Below, one piece after another: positions 40,186 through 50,707 of a stretch of 60,000 nt of DNA (positions are counted from its first letter, which is position 1; the number at the start of each line of letters is the position of its first letter). A program made the translations under genes and the position numbers. Source of the DNA: Anaeromyces robustus (taxonomy: Eukaryota > Neocallimastigomycota > Neocallimastigomycetes > Neocallimastigales > Neocallimastigaceae); NCBI GenBank assembly GCA_002104895.1, contig MCFG01000007.1, positions 177,501 to 237,500 on the forward strand, in the 5' to 3' direction. The notes under the pieces are model-generated. The model had not been told where the DNA came from and searched no databases. It saw nothing but the letters and a program-made list of their open reading frames with translations.

Positions 40186-43100
40186 ATGGATAAATCATGT
40201 AATAAAAAAAATCGAAGTAAAGTTTCTCATGCTTGCGAATAGTATGTTTTAAAATTATATAATTATTGAAATACAATATAAAATTTATATTATAAATGAT
40301 TTAAGATCTTTGTAAATTATTTACAAAAATTTTAATTTAAATTAATTTAAAAGAAATTTATTCATTTATAATATAAATTTTAATTGCATTTCAATAAAAA
40401 AAAAAAAAATAATAATTGTTTTATATTTACACTAAAAAATAAATATGAAATATTAATTTTTTTTTCTTTTTTTATTAAAGCTGTCGAAAAAGGAGAATAA
40501 AATGTTCAGGAACTAAGCCAAAATGTGAAAATTGTTATAAATTAAACATAAATTGTATTTATTTACCAGTAATTAAAAAGAGAGGTATATATATATATAT
40601 ATTAAAAGAAAATTTTTAACATTTATCATAATTTATGAATTTTAATATATACTCATATCATGCTAATTACTCAATTTGTTTATTAATTTGATATTATTTT
40701 CTTCATTTTTTTTTTTTTTTTTTATTTTTTCCTTTTTAAAAAAATTATCTTATTGTATGTATATATAATAATTATTATGATAAGGACCAAAGATTGGATA
40801 TATTGAAAAAATTTTAAATGATGAAATTCCAAAAAAAATAGATGAACTCATTACTAAAAATTTAATATCTGATAAAGATATCGTTTTACTAGCAAAAAAT
40901 AATGAATCTTTATTTAATAATAATATATTAAAAAAGTATATTAATAATAAAAATGAAAATCAAGATGAATTGATTCAACAAAATGTAAAACCAATAAATT
41001 TAAAAGTTCTTAAAGAAAATATTAAATCAAGATTATTAATTCTTAAAAAAGAAGACGTTATTATTTTTAAAAATTCAGAGAAAACAAAAGTTGGAACAGC
41101 AATAATATATAATAATTCTGAAATTTTAAAATATCATTATATTGAAATTGATATAGAATTAATTAAACTTTATTTTCGTTATGCCCACGTTTATATACCT
41201 ATTTTAGATAAAACTATTTTTATGCAACATGTACGAAATAAAACAATTTTACCTGCATTACTTTTAGCTGTATACACAGCAGCATATTTATTTAAACCTA
41301 AACCAGATATTAAACAGGCTATGAGATATTATAAAATGGCATATTATAGTATTATTGAATTTAATTTTGGTATTGACTATCAATTAATACAAACCTATAC
41401 TATTATATCAAATTGTTGTAAAGTATATACATAATATTTACTTATTTATTTATTATTTATTATTTATTTATTTATTTATTTATCTTTATATTAACATAAT
41501 AATTTATTTAATGACATTTATATACATCCTTTTATTTAATCATTAAAAATGTGTACATATCGATGTCTAAAGTACCAGGAACAAATACTGGTTGGATAAT
41601 TATTGGAAATGCATTAAGACTTTCATATATATTACATTTATATAAAGAAAATAAAAGTTTAAATAAATTATACAACAATGAAAGAAAAATTACATTTTGG
41701 TATAATATAAGCATGGATATTTTATATAGTATTATGACTGGTCGGTCATATCGATATGATTATTATAATATGCTAGATTCAGAATATATTATTTCTTTTT
41801 TATCTCAATTGGAAATTACGAAAAATGCTTTAACATTAGTAAAGACTTTAATATTGAGTAAAATATTTCATAATATTATTCTTTACATTAGAGAAATTCG
41901 TTTAAATAATATTAAAACAAATGATTTATATGAAAAAATTGAGCATTGGTTAGAAATATTAGAACCTGAATTTAATTATAATTACAATGCTGAAGATGAG
42001 GATATATATGATATTGTTACTAATAGTCAATTTGATATATTTTTTACATTTTTAAAAATATTATTTTATAGACGAAAATCAACATTAATTACAAAAAAAT
42101 TTGATCAAAAATTGCCAGATGAAAATGATTTGAATGTTTATGGCGACATAGGATATAATTTTATTAAATATAAAGGGAACGAGCTAAAGTTTTCTGATTA
42201 TTTATTAAGATATTGTTTTGATTTTCTTAAAAAGAAACATGAAATAAGATCTAATGATAAAAAGTTTACATTTTATGAAGGTAATATCCAAAATTTATTA
42301 TAAATATTTTCTTTGTCTTTTTAAAATACTTTATTATATTATATTATATTATATTATATTATATTAATATTCTAAATATTTTTATTTTTATACTAACATT
42401 TGTATAACATTTTTTTTAATTATATTATCATTCTTTTTTTTTTTTTTAAATAATAAATAATTTTTAAATAGATAATTCCAAGTTAGATTTATCAAATGAA
42501 TATGATACATTTACTGCTAAAGAAAAAATTCAACATATACCTGAATTTTTTATATATAACAATTTTTTATATATAAAATTTAATAAATTTAAACTTGCAA
42601 AAATTGACTATAATTTAAAAAATGCTTATAAAAATTTTGAAGAAGATAATCAAAGTTCTCATTCTAATAGTTTAGTTAATGATAATAATAATTTAAAGCG
42701 TACATACAATCAGACAAATTCAAATGATAGTAATAAAGATATTGATGCTAAAAGATATAAAATATTAGATTCATATTTTAATAAGAATGAAAATGAGAAG
42801 TCAGAATCAAATAATGATGTAAACCAAAAATTTAGTGATAAATTATTGAATAATATATACAATAAACTTTCGAATAACACTCGTAGTATTAATAATAATG
42901 AATATGAAAAAATATATGATAATCAAATTTATTTAAACCATGATCTAACTAATTTAAATAATGATTATAACATAAATGATTTTAATAAAGATAATTCTTT
43001 TCTTGATCATCATGATAATAAATTAGATTTTTCACAATTTTTTATATTGAATGATAATGATGACAATAATAATTATTATATATCTTCGGATGAAGATATA

Positions 43101-43610
43101 TCTTCAAGTAATCAATTTTATGAAATGGAAAATGAACATGATAATATGGAAGAATCAAATAATGATAATATTTTTAATCCTTGTAATGATAAAATACATA
43201 TTAATTATGATATAATTCAAAGATATATAAAACTTGACGAAGAAAGCGAAACAGAATCTATACAAGATAATTCAGTAACCTTATTAAAAGAATGTTATTA
43301 TTTATCAAAGATAGTTCATAAAAAAATTAAAAAATTACTTCAATATTTAAATAATAAAAATATGATTATGAATTATCTTACTGTATGTTGTTTTTATGAA
43401 ATAGGAATTATTTATATGCTATTTTATGTTAATGAAGGAAATGAGGAAGATTATCAAACAGCGAAATATTATGAAAGTTTATTAGATGAATATTCTAAAT
43501 TCTATTTGGCAATTAACCCATATTTAAAAAATTATCGTGAAATGTTAAAGGAAGCTGAAAACTCAGTTCAAAATAACACAAAACAATTTGTTATAAAAGA
43601 TTTTTTTTAA
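40186..43610 (+). CDS. Zn2Cys6 fungal transcription factor, paralog 2
   Basis: Five exons: 40186-40241, 40481-40584, 40785-41417, 41573-42280 and 42472-43610; 879 residues. Cysteines 17, 20, 27, 34, 37 and 44 form an exact C-x2-C-x6-C-x6-C-x2-C-x6-C zinc binuclear cluster with basic residues between them (CRKRRIKC). An intron splits the cluster at Tyr19. The middle homology region contains YFRYAHVYIPILDKT, LLLAVYTAAYLF, PGTNTGWIIIGNALRLSY and KITFWYNISMD, typical of fungal_trans regulators. The long Asn/Asp-rich C-terminal part is probably disordered. Expected to bind CGG-type DNA triplets and regulate transcription in the nucleus; its targets cannot be told from sequence. The exon 3 donor was set at 41418 (GTAAAG) because it alone keeps phase and gives SNCLPGTNTG, matching SNILPGLYL in paralog 1. 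Confidence 0.9.
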
Positions 43611-44120
43611 ATGTACTTAAAAAAAAAAATAATTTGAATATTTATATATTATGTTATTTAATAATATAATATATAATTATATATCAAGTAAACATAATAT
43701 ATAATAATACGTCATAATGTATATAGTTATATAGTATTTAATTTATTAATAAATTCTTTGTATTTACATAAACTTTATTTATAATAAAACATTTTTACAA
43801 TTATTTTATAATATTTTATTTCATAATAGATTATAATAAAATAATAGTATTAAGTTCAAAAAAAATTTTTAATATTACTTTGTAATAAAAGAGTAATTGA
43901 ACTTTTTTTTTTTTTTTTTTTAAAAAATAAAATTTTCATATCCTAAAAATTATGCGATGAATAATGTTATTAATAATTTTTTTTTAGAAAAAAATATTAA
44001 TTACATATCAATAGGAAAAATTTAAACATATTTATTATGATAATAGTAATAATAATATTATTATTTTTTTTTTTTTATTTTTCTTTTTATATTAAAATTT
44101 ATATATATATATATATATAT

Positions 44121-44187
<67 letters not shown>

Positions 44188-44200
44188 TTCATTCATTCAT
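43611..44200. other. Convergent spacer with TTTA microsatellite
   Basis: Joint 3' region of transcription factor 2 and the PEP-utilising enzyme. (TTTA)n fills about 44120-44189 and runs into a TTCA repeat that contains the stop codon of the minus-strand gene. No gene seen. Confidence 0.75.
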
Positions 44201-46909
44201 TCATTCTTCTCTTTCCAATAAAGTAACAATACCATTAATTGCATCTACTTCAATTTCTTCACCATCTTTAATTATTTCTGTAACGTTATCTATTCCAACA
44301 ACACAAGGTTTATTAAATTCTCTACTTACTAATGCTCCATGTTGAAGCATTCCTCCAACTTCTAAGATAATTCCTCCACAATTAATAATTAATGGTGTCC
44401 AACCTGGATCAGTAGCCTTGGTAACTAAAATTTCACCTGGAATAAATTTTTTTTCATTTAATGATTTTAAAACTTTGGCTTTTCCTCTTACTTTACCATA
44501 ACTAACAGAATCCCCAATTAATTGATTTTTTTTTGAAGATCCTTTTCTTTCATGAGAAAAAATTCTTCCTCTAGAATCAAAGATAACTGGTTGTCTTTTC
44601 CAAGTGGTAATAATTTCTCTATACTTATTATCTTCTTGGATTTTTGCATAAATATCTTCTTTAGTATAGGCATCTACATTTTGTAAAATATTACTTAAAG
44701 TTTTCATTCTTAATTTAAAAATATCATTTATATCATCAATTAATTCTTTTTTTAATAAAATTTCAGCTCTCTTTAATATTAATTCTCTCATAATTCCTAT
44801 AATGAAAACAATATAATATTTATGGGATTCTCTATATTGGAAAAAGTTTACTGTTAAGAAATAAGCCTTTTCTAACTTAGTACTGAAACCTTTTTCTTTA
44901 GCAAATTTACGGAGTTTTTTATAAATTTCTGGTCTTTTTTCATTTGTCTTATCAAAATCAAGTTGAGGATTATTATTTTCATCGTATTTTAAAACTGAAG
45001 AATATATTTGATCAAGGATGGTTCTTGGATCTTCATGATATCTTTTATTAAAAATATCTAATTCTCTTTCTCCTCTGAAACCATACTTTTTCATAAATGT
45101 TTCATATTCAATATAAAATTTTTCTGGGAATTTTTTATCTAAAAAATCTTGATAAAATTCATCTTGACTTTTATTCATATATTTCTCTTTATCTAAATAT
45201 GTAGATAATTTATATAAATCCAATCCCATTAAAACTGTGACAAATGGGAAGCATTTGATTAAATTATTAAAATCTTCTCTTAATTCAGAATTATCTTTAA
45301 TATATTCCTTAAATAAATTATTAAGCTTAAAATATCCAATCATTCCGTTAGCTAATACTGGAATAAGATAATTTCTAAAATGTACAATTAAGTCATTAAT
45401 AAGATATTCAAATGTTATTGATATTGGTACCTTTCTTTCCAAATCTTTTTGAACATTTTTTTTAGTTAATGTAATAAATTGGTTCATATGAAATTCAAGA
45501 TTTTCTTTTGATGATTTAGCAAAAAATTTTGGAAAAATAATTCTTTTAATTGGAATTCTTAAAATCAAACCAAATATATTTATGCTTAATGCTTCACACA
45601 CTTTTTCATTTTTATATTCTTTACCATAATTCGTTAATGTTTCTTTAAGTAAACTATTTATATTAGATGCATAATTTATAATTGTTTCAACTTTAACTTT
45701 GGTCATTACATTGGAAAAATTTACTAATAATTTTCCTCCAATACCATCAAATACACATTCCTTTAAATTATCAATATTTTCAATACCTGGTATAAGCTCT
45801 GCAGCAGTATGAATAATTAATTTTATCACATCTGCACCTAATGTAGTCATGGGTTCTTCAAATCCTTGAACACCTACAGTTACATCAAAATAAAGTTGTC
45901 TTTTTTCGTTTGGTTTAGTTAAAAATTCTTCTGGTATTTTATTATAGGTAGTAATAGGTCTTGCTTGAAGTATATATAAAATACTATTTTCTATACCAAA
46001 TTCAATATCAATAGGAGTATCATAATTATTTTCAATATCTATAATTTTTTCAACAATTTCAATTATTTGTTCTTTTGATAATGAAGATTCCTTTTGTTTA
46101 TCACAATTTTGTTTAAGAACCGAGGTACCATTATTTTTATTCAATTTTACAATTTTATCTTTACTTCCTAATTTTTCACTAATAATTGTTTTAGATATTT
46201 TATTTATTATATATTCATCAGGGGTGATAATACCACCAACAACACTTTCTCCTAATCCAAAATTCGAAGTAATTACGACTTCATCATAATCATTATTTAA
46301 TGGATTTATCGAAAATCCTACACCAGAAACATCACAATTAATTTGTTTCATGATAACTATAGCAATTTTTATGTCAGAAGCATCAAAACCTTTTTCCAAT
46401 TTATATTTAAATACTCTATAATCAATACAAGATATAAATGACTTTAAAATAAATTCTTCAAGTAATTCAAATCGAGTTCCTAAATATGTTTCGTAGTTTC
46501 CAGCAAAGGATGCTCCTGATAAATCTTCTTCTGGGGATGATGAACGTACGGCATATAATATTTTATTAAAATCATCTGGAAATAATTTTTTAAGATAATT
46601 TTCGATATTTTGCTTATCAGTTGAACTCAAAGTCAAATTATTTAAGCACCAATCCTTAATATTATTTAATATCTCTTGGCAATCATTATTATTTTTACTT
46701 AACTGAAAAATAAATTCATTATATAAAGATGAATTTTTAATTTTTTTTATCCAATCTTCAAAAAAGTCCACAGTAAGTATAATTCCTGAAGGAACATTTA
46801 AATTTAATGAATTTAATTTCAGTAAAGAATACCCTTTACCCCCAACTTGAGAAATATCAGCTAATGTATTGGAATTAAGAGAAATAATTTTTGTTTCTTT
46901 TTCATTCAT
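44201..46909 (-). CDS. PEP-utilising dikinase of RPH / PEP-synthase type
   Basis: Single exon, 902 residues. The N-terminal ATP-grasp (PPDK_N) domain at about 15-320 shows GGKGYSLLKL, YAVRSSSPEEDLSGASFAGN, GVGFSINPL, NFGLGESVVGG and QARPITT. A long helical middle region (about 340-800) is not a standard pyruvate-binding barrel. The C-terminal phospho-histidine swivel domain has ATDPGWTPL and GGMLQHGALVSRE, with His857 as likely phosphocarrier. This order (ATP-grasp, variable middle, His domain) is that of rifamycin phosphotransferases and related PEP-synthase-like enzymes, whose middle domain binds the acceptor; the acceptor here is unknown. The start has MNEKE directly before the domain. It lies head-to-head with an exporter gene and both lack introns, unlike their neighbours, which suggests bacterial origin. 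Confidence 0.88.
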   Translation of the reverse strand: MNEKETKIISLNSNTLADISQVGGKGYSLLKLNSLNLNVPSGIILTVDFFEDWIKKIKNSSLYNEFIFQLSKNNNDCQEILNNIKDWCLNNLTLSSTDKQNIENYLKKLFPDDFNKILYAVRSSSPEEDLSGASFAGNYETYLGTRFELLEEFILKSFISCIDYRVFKYKLEKGFDASDIKIAIVIMKQINCDVSGVGFSINPLNNDYDEVVITSNFGLGESVVGGIITPDEYIINKISKTIISEKLGSKDKIVKLNKNNGTSVLKQNCDKQKESSLSKEQIIEIVEKIIDIENNYDTPIDIEFGIENSILYILQARPITTYNKIPEEFLTKPNEKRQLYFDVTVGVQGFEEPMTTLGADVIKLIIHTAAELIPGIENIDNLKECVFDGIGGKLLVNFSNVMTKVKVETIINYASNINSLLKETLTNYGKEYKNEKVCEALSINIFGLILRIPIKRIIFPKFFAKSSKENLEFHMNQFITLTKKNVQKDLERKVPISITFEYLINDLIVHFRNYLIPVLANGMIGYFKLNNLFKEYIKDNSELREDFNNLIKCFPFVTVLMGLDLYKLSTYLDKEKYMNKSQDEFYQDFLDKKFPEKFYIEYETFMKKYGFRGERELDIFNKRYHEDPRTILDQIYSSVLKYDENNNPQLDFDKTNEKRPEIYKKLRKFAKEKGFSTKLEKAYFLTVNFFQYRESHKYYIVFIIGIMRELILKRAEILLKKELIDDINDIFKLRMKTLSNILQNVDAYTKEDIYAKIQEDNKYREIITTWKRQPVIFDSRGRIFSHERKGSSKKNQLIGDSVSYGKVRGKAKVLKSLNEKKFIPGEILVTKATDPGWTPLIINCGGIILEVGGMLQHGALVSREFNKPCVVGIDNVTEIIKDGEEIEVDAINGIVTLLEREE

Positions 46910-47614
46910 TTTTTTCTTTTTAAAAAAAAATAAATATTGTAAGAAATTATTTTACTTAATTGCTTTTTTTTATTTTTTATTTTATTGTTTTGTTTTATTA
47001 ATTACTTTTTTTTTTATTAAATAAAAATTTTTTATTCTAATGTTCTATTTTAATAGTTACTTTTTTTTTTATTATTAAATAGAAATCTTTTTTATTTTAT
47101 TGTTTTATTTTAATAATTATTTTTTTTTATTATTAATTAAAATATTTTTTATTTGGTTGTTTTGTTTTGAAATTTTCAAAAAAATTTACTACATATTTAT
47201 ACAAAATTTTTTTTTTTGTATTAATACAATCTAATATATATTATTATTATTATTCCTTCTATTTTTCCGTCTTTTTTTAATATAATCTTCATACTATTTT
47301 TCCTACTATTTTTCCTACTATTTTTCTAAAATTTTAAAACTTTATTTATTATAATTTTTTGAAATTTTAAATTAAAATTGAAAATTAATTACTGCCTAAT
47401 ATAATAAAAAAAATTATTGGTCAATCCTAATTTACTTTTATTAATAAAAAAGAATAAACATTTATAAATAATACATACATATCAATATTTTAAATATTAT
47501 GGAAAAATAAATTAATTTTTAATGAAATTTTAAAAAAAAAGTTGTAAAATTCAAACTTAACAAAAAAATTTTTTTTTTTAAAATATAAAAATTTTTTATA
47601 AATTACATATTAAA
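46910..47614. other. Divergent promoter region of the intronless gene pair
   Basis: 705 bp between two start codons on opposite strands, so it must hold both promoters. It has repeated blocks of a T run followed by ATTATTAAATA / TTTATTGTTTTATTTTAATAAT (46960-47165; about three imperfect copies). No operator could be identified. Confidence 0.7.
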
Positions 47615-49165
47615 ATGACTAATAATATCATCTATGAAGGAGAAAAAATTTCTGATAAAAGGCGTACACTAATACTAATTAATTTTATTATTAGTTGTAT
47701 TGCATCATCTATGCTTACTACAGCATTAACTACTGCTTTACCACCTATTATGAATGATTTTAAAATAGATTTTAATACTGGACAATGGCTGACAAGTGGA
47801 TTTTCATTATTTATTGCAATTATTACTCCATTATCTGCTTATTTAATTTCTAGTGTAAAAACAAAAAAGTTGTATTATTTAGCTCTATCTTTTTTTATCA
47901 TCGGTTTAACTATATGTGCTTTGTCACCAAATTTTTGGATAATGATGATAGGAAGAATTATTCAAGGTTGTGGTAATGGTTTAATAACTGCTATGAGTCA
48001 AGTTATTATTTTAACTATTTATCCACCAGAAAAAAGAGGTACAGTAATGGGTTGGTATGGGTTATCTGTTGGGTTTTCACCAATTATTGCACCAACATTG
48101 GCCGGAATTTTAGTAGATTATATTAGTTGGAGAATGATATTTGTAGTTTCTATTGTTATCATGGGGTTCTCTTTAATATCCGCTTTATTCATTTTTAAAA
48201 ACGTTTTACCCATAATAAAAAAATCTTTTGATATTGCCTCATTATTTCTGAGTGCTTTGGCTTTCGGTGGGATTACTTTTGCAATCAGTAATATGGGAAA
48301 ATACAAATTTGTAAGTCATCAAGTATTAACGGTACTAGTTATAGGTATTATCTCAACAGTATTATTTGTAATGAGACAACTTCATTTAAAAACTCCTTTC
48401 TTAGATATTCGAGTTTTAAAAGATCCAATGCTTTCTATTAGTATTATATCCATTGTCTTAATACAGCTATTTTTGTTAGGTTCCACTATTATCTTTCCAA
48501 TATATGTTCAACAGCTCAAAGGAAAATCAGCTACCATTTCTGGTCTAGTTATTTTACCAGGTTCATTGCTCTTAGCATTGATTAGTCCGATAGCTGGTAA
48601 AATATATGACAAATATGGAATAAAATTTTTATTTCTTATAAGTTCTGTAATAATAATTGCAAGTAATTTGAGTTTATTCTTTATCACTATTAATAAAAGT
48701 GTTTGGATTGTGGCTATTATTCAATCTTTTAGATGTCTTGCTCTTGGTTTGATTTTTACACCTTTGATAACCTGGGGTATGACTAATATACCAAAAACGA
48801 AAACTTCAGATGCTACAGCACTTTTAAATTCAATACGTAATTTAGGTGGTGCTATTGGCTCAGCTTTATTTGTTTCTATTATGACTGGTGTAGCAAATAC
48901 TATAGGAAAGACAAAGGAAAACCCGGAAATGTTTGGTTTTAATTTTGTTTTTCTAATAATGGCTATTCTTTCTGTTATTCTCTTATTTTTTGGTATATAT
49001 GAGTGTATAAAAAAACAACCAAAAAAAGAAAACAATGATAGTAATAATAACAATATTTATGACAATAATAATATTGATAATAATCTAATAAATGAAAATA
49101 ATAGAAAAGCTTTGAAAAGTAAAAGTACACAAATAGATATAATCGAATTAAAAAATGAAATTTAA
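47615..49165 (+). CDS. MFS multidrug exporter, DHA2 (EmrB/QacA-like, 14 helices)
   Basis: Single exon, 516 residues, with about 14 hydrophobic segments from residue 16 to 465 and a hydrophilic Asn-rich tail. MLTTALTTALPPIMNDFKID followed by GQWLTSGFSLF is the DHA2 first helix and loop; WYGLSVGFSPIIAPTLAGIL plus SWRMIFVV is the drug-antiporter motif C region. Expected to export drugs or toxic compounds against protons at the plasma membrane. The core reads like a Firmicutes permease while the C-terminal Asn-rich tail looks native, suggesting a transferred gene that has since been domesticated. It is divergent from the PEP-utilising enzyme, 705 bp away. Substrate cannot be inferred. Confidence 0.9.
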   Translation: MTNNIIYEGEKISDKRRTLILINFIISCIASSMLTTALTTALPPIMNDFKIDFNTGQWLTSGFSLFIAIITPLSAYLISSVKTKKLYYLALSFFIIGLTICALSPNFWIMMIGRIIQGCGNGLITAMSQVIILTIYPPEKRGTVMGWYGLSVGFSPIIAPTLAGILVDYISWRMIFVVSIVIMGFSLISALFIFKNVLPIIKKSFDIASLFLSALAFGGITFAISNMGKYKFVSHQVLTVLVIGIISTVLFVMRQLHLKTPFLDIRVLKDPMLSISIISIVLIQLFLLGSTIIFPIYVQQLKGKSATISGLVILPGSLLLALISPIAGKIYDKYGIKFLFLISSVIIIASNLSLFFITINKSVWIVAIIQSFRCLALGLIFTPLITWGMTNIPKTKTSDATALLNSIRNLGGAIGSALFVSIMTGVANTIGKTKENPEMFGFNFVFLIMAILSVILLFFGIYECIKKQPKKENNDSNNNNIYDNNNIDNNLINENNRKALKSKSTQIDIIELKNEI

Positions 49166-49429
49166 TTTCTCAAAAGTGAATCATTATCGGTATTGTAGTT
49201 AATGTAGAAGAAGATGATAATTTTTAATAATAAATAAATAATAACAATGATGTTTATAAATAATTATATTATATATATATATATATTTAATAAAATTTTC
49301 ATAAATAAAAAAATATATATAATAATACTATTTTCATATATTTCAAATAAATAAAATAAAAATTAAAAAAAAAGAAATTTATTAAAAAATATTTAAAAAA
49401 TATACAAAATGTAAAAAATAAAAAAAAAA

Positions 49430-49501
49430 AAAAAAAAGAATTACATTTGTAAGAAAAGATATATATATATATCTTTTCTTACAAATGTAATTCTTTTTTT
49501 T
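49430..49501. repeat. Perfect 72-nt palindrome
   Basis: Every base from 49430 to 49465 pairs with 49501 down to 49466. Each arm includes GAATTACATTTGTAAGAAAAG and the centre is (AT)n. It lies 265 bp after the exporter stop codon. Confidence 0.95.
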
Positions 49502-50297
49502 ATATGGTACATCATTATTCAATATAATAAGATTCTTGTAATAAAAAGAATATAAGTAATAGTCATTATCATTATTAAAATAAAAATTAAAATAACATTA
49601 TTCATCAGTATTATCATAATAATAATTGTAATAACAAAATCTGATCTTTTAATAATAATAAAAATATCTATTAATATTTTAAAATTTTCTCTAAGGTAAA
49701 AAATTACACTACCAAAAAAATAAAATATATGTATAAAATTTTTTATTATTTTCATTTAAATATGAAAAAGTATAAATAATACAATTTATTTAATGATATT
49801 TAATGTTATTATGTTTTATTATAATAATTAATAAATAAATAAATAAATAAATAGCATAAAAAATGTATAAACAAATAATCTCAATAAATGTTTTTTCTTT
49901 TCAATATTAATAAAAATTTTAATAAACAAGTTAAAAATAATAGACTACTACTAAAAAAAAAGTACAAATAATAATAAGGCAATAAATAATAGATTTAAAC
50001 ATCTATCAAAAACAATAATAAATTGAATATAAATAATTTATAATTGGTATAAATATTATTATTATATATAATAATATTTATATATAATAATAATATATAA
50101 TATTAGATAAAAATTATAAAAAAATTTTTATATAATAGCAAAAAACATATGTTAACAGCTTTTTTTTTTATTTAATTATTTATATTTAATTTAAATTTAT
50201 ATATATTTAAATTAAATATAAATAATAATATATAATAATTAATATTATTATAATAATGAAAAAGAAAATAAAAAAAATTTTTATTATATGTTTTATT

Positions 50298-50465
50298 TTC
50301 ACTTTTTATTTTATTTCACTTTTATTTAATTTCACTTTTTATTTTATTTCACTTTTATTTAATTTCACTTTTTATTTTATTTCACTTTTTATTTTATTTC
50401 ACTTTTTATTTTATTTTATTTTATTTTATTTTATTTTATTTTATTTTATTTTATTTTATTTTATT
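50298..50465. repeat. 33-nt minisatellite grading into (TTTTA)n
   Basis: TTTCACTTTTATTTAATTTCAC-type units recur at 33-nt spacing (from about 50315 and 50348), shorten, and pass into a TTTTA pentamer run at 50405-50465. Confidence 0.8.
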
Positions 50466-50707
50466 TAATTTAATTTAATTTAATTTAATTTATTTTATTA
50501 CTATTTTTATTTTATTTTACATTAATAAATATTAATTATAGATTGTTAAGGTATTTTTTTTAAAATAATAAAATTTATTTTTTTTTATTGCTTAAAGAAG
50601 TATATATATTAATAAATAATTTTTTTTATAAGATTACATTATCATTATTTCAATATTATTTCATTTTTAAAATATTATTTTATTTTATTTTTTTTTGTAT
50701 TAATAAA

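Larger units (their letters stand above)
49166..50707. other. Convergent spacer with palindrome and T-rich minisatellite
   Basis: Between the exporter and CotH paralog 2, both 3' ends. Holds the 72-nt palindrome, an (AAAT)n patch near 49830-49852 and the 33-nt minisatellite. Small open frames (49519-49755 minus, 50256-50468 plus) are low-complexity translation. Confidence 0.75.

Noticed and set aside
44037-44345. Plus-strand open frame rich in LFIY repeats
   Set aside because: Translation of the TTTA microsatellite running into the antisense of the PEP-utilising enzyme.
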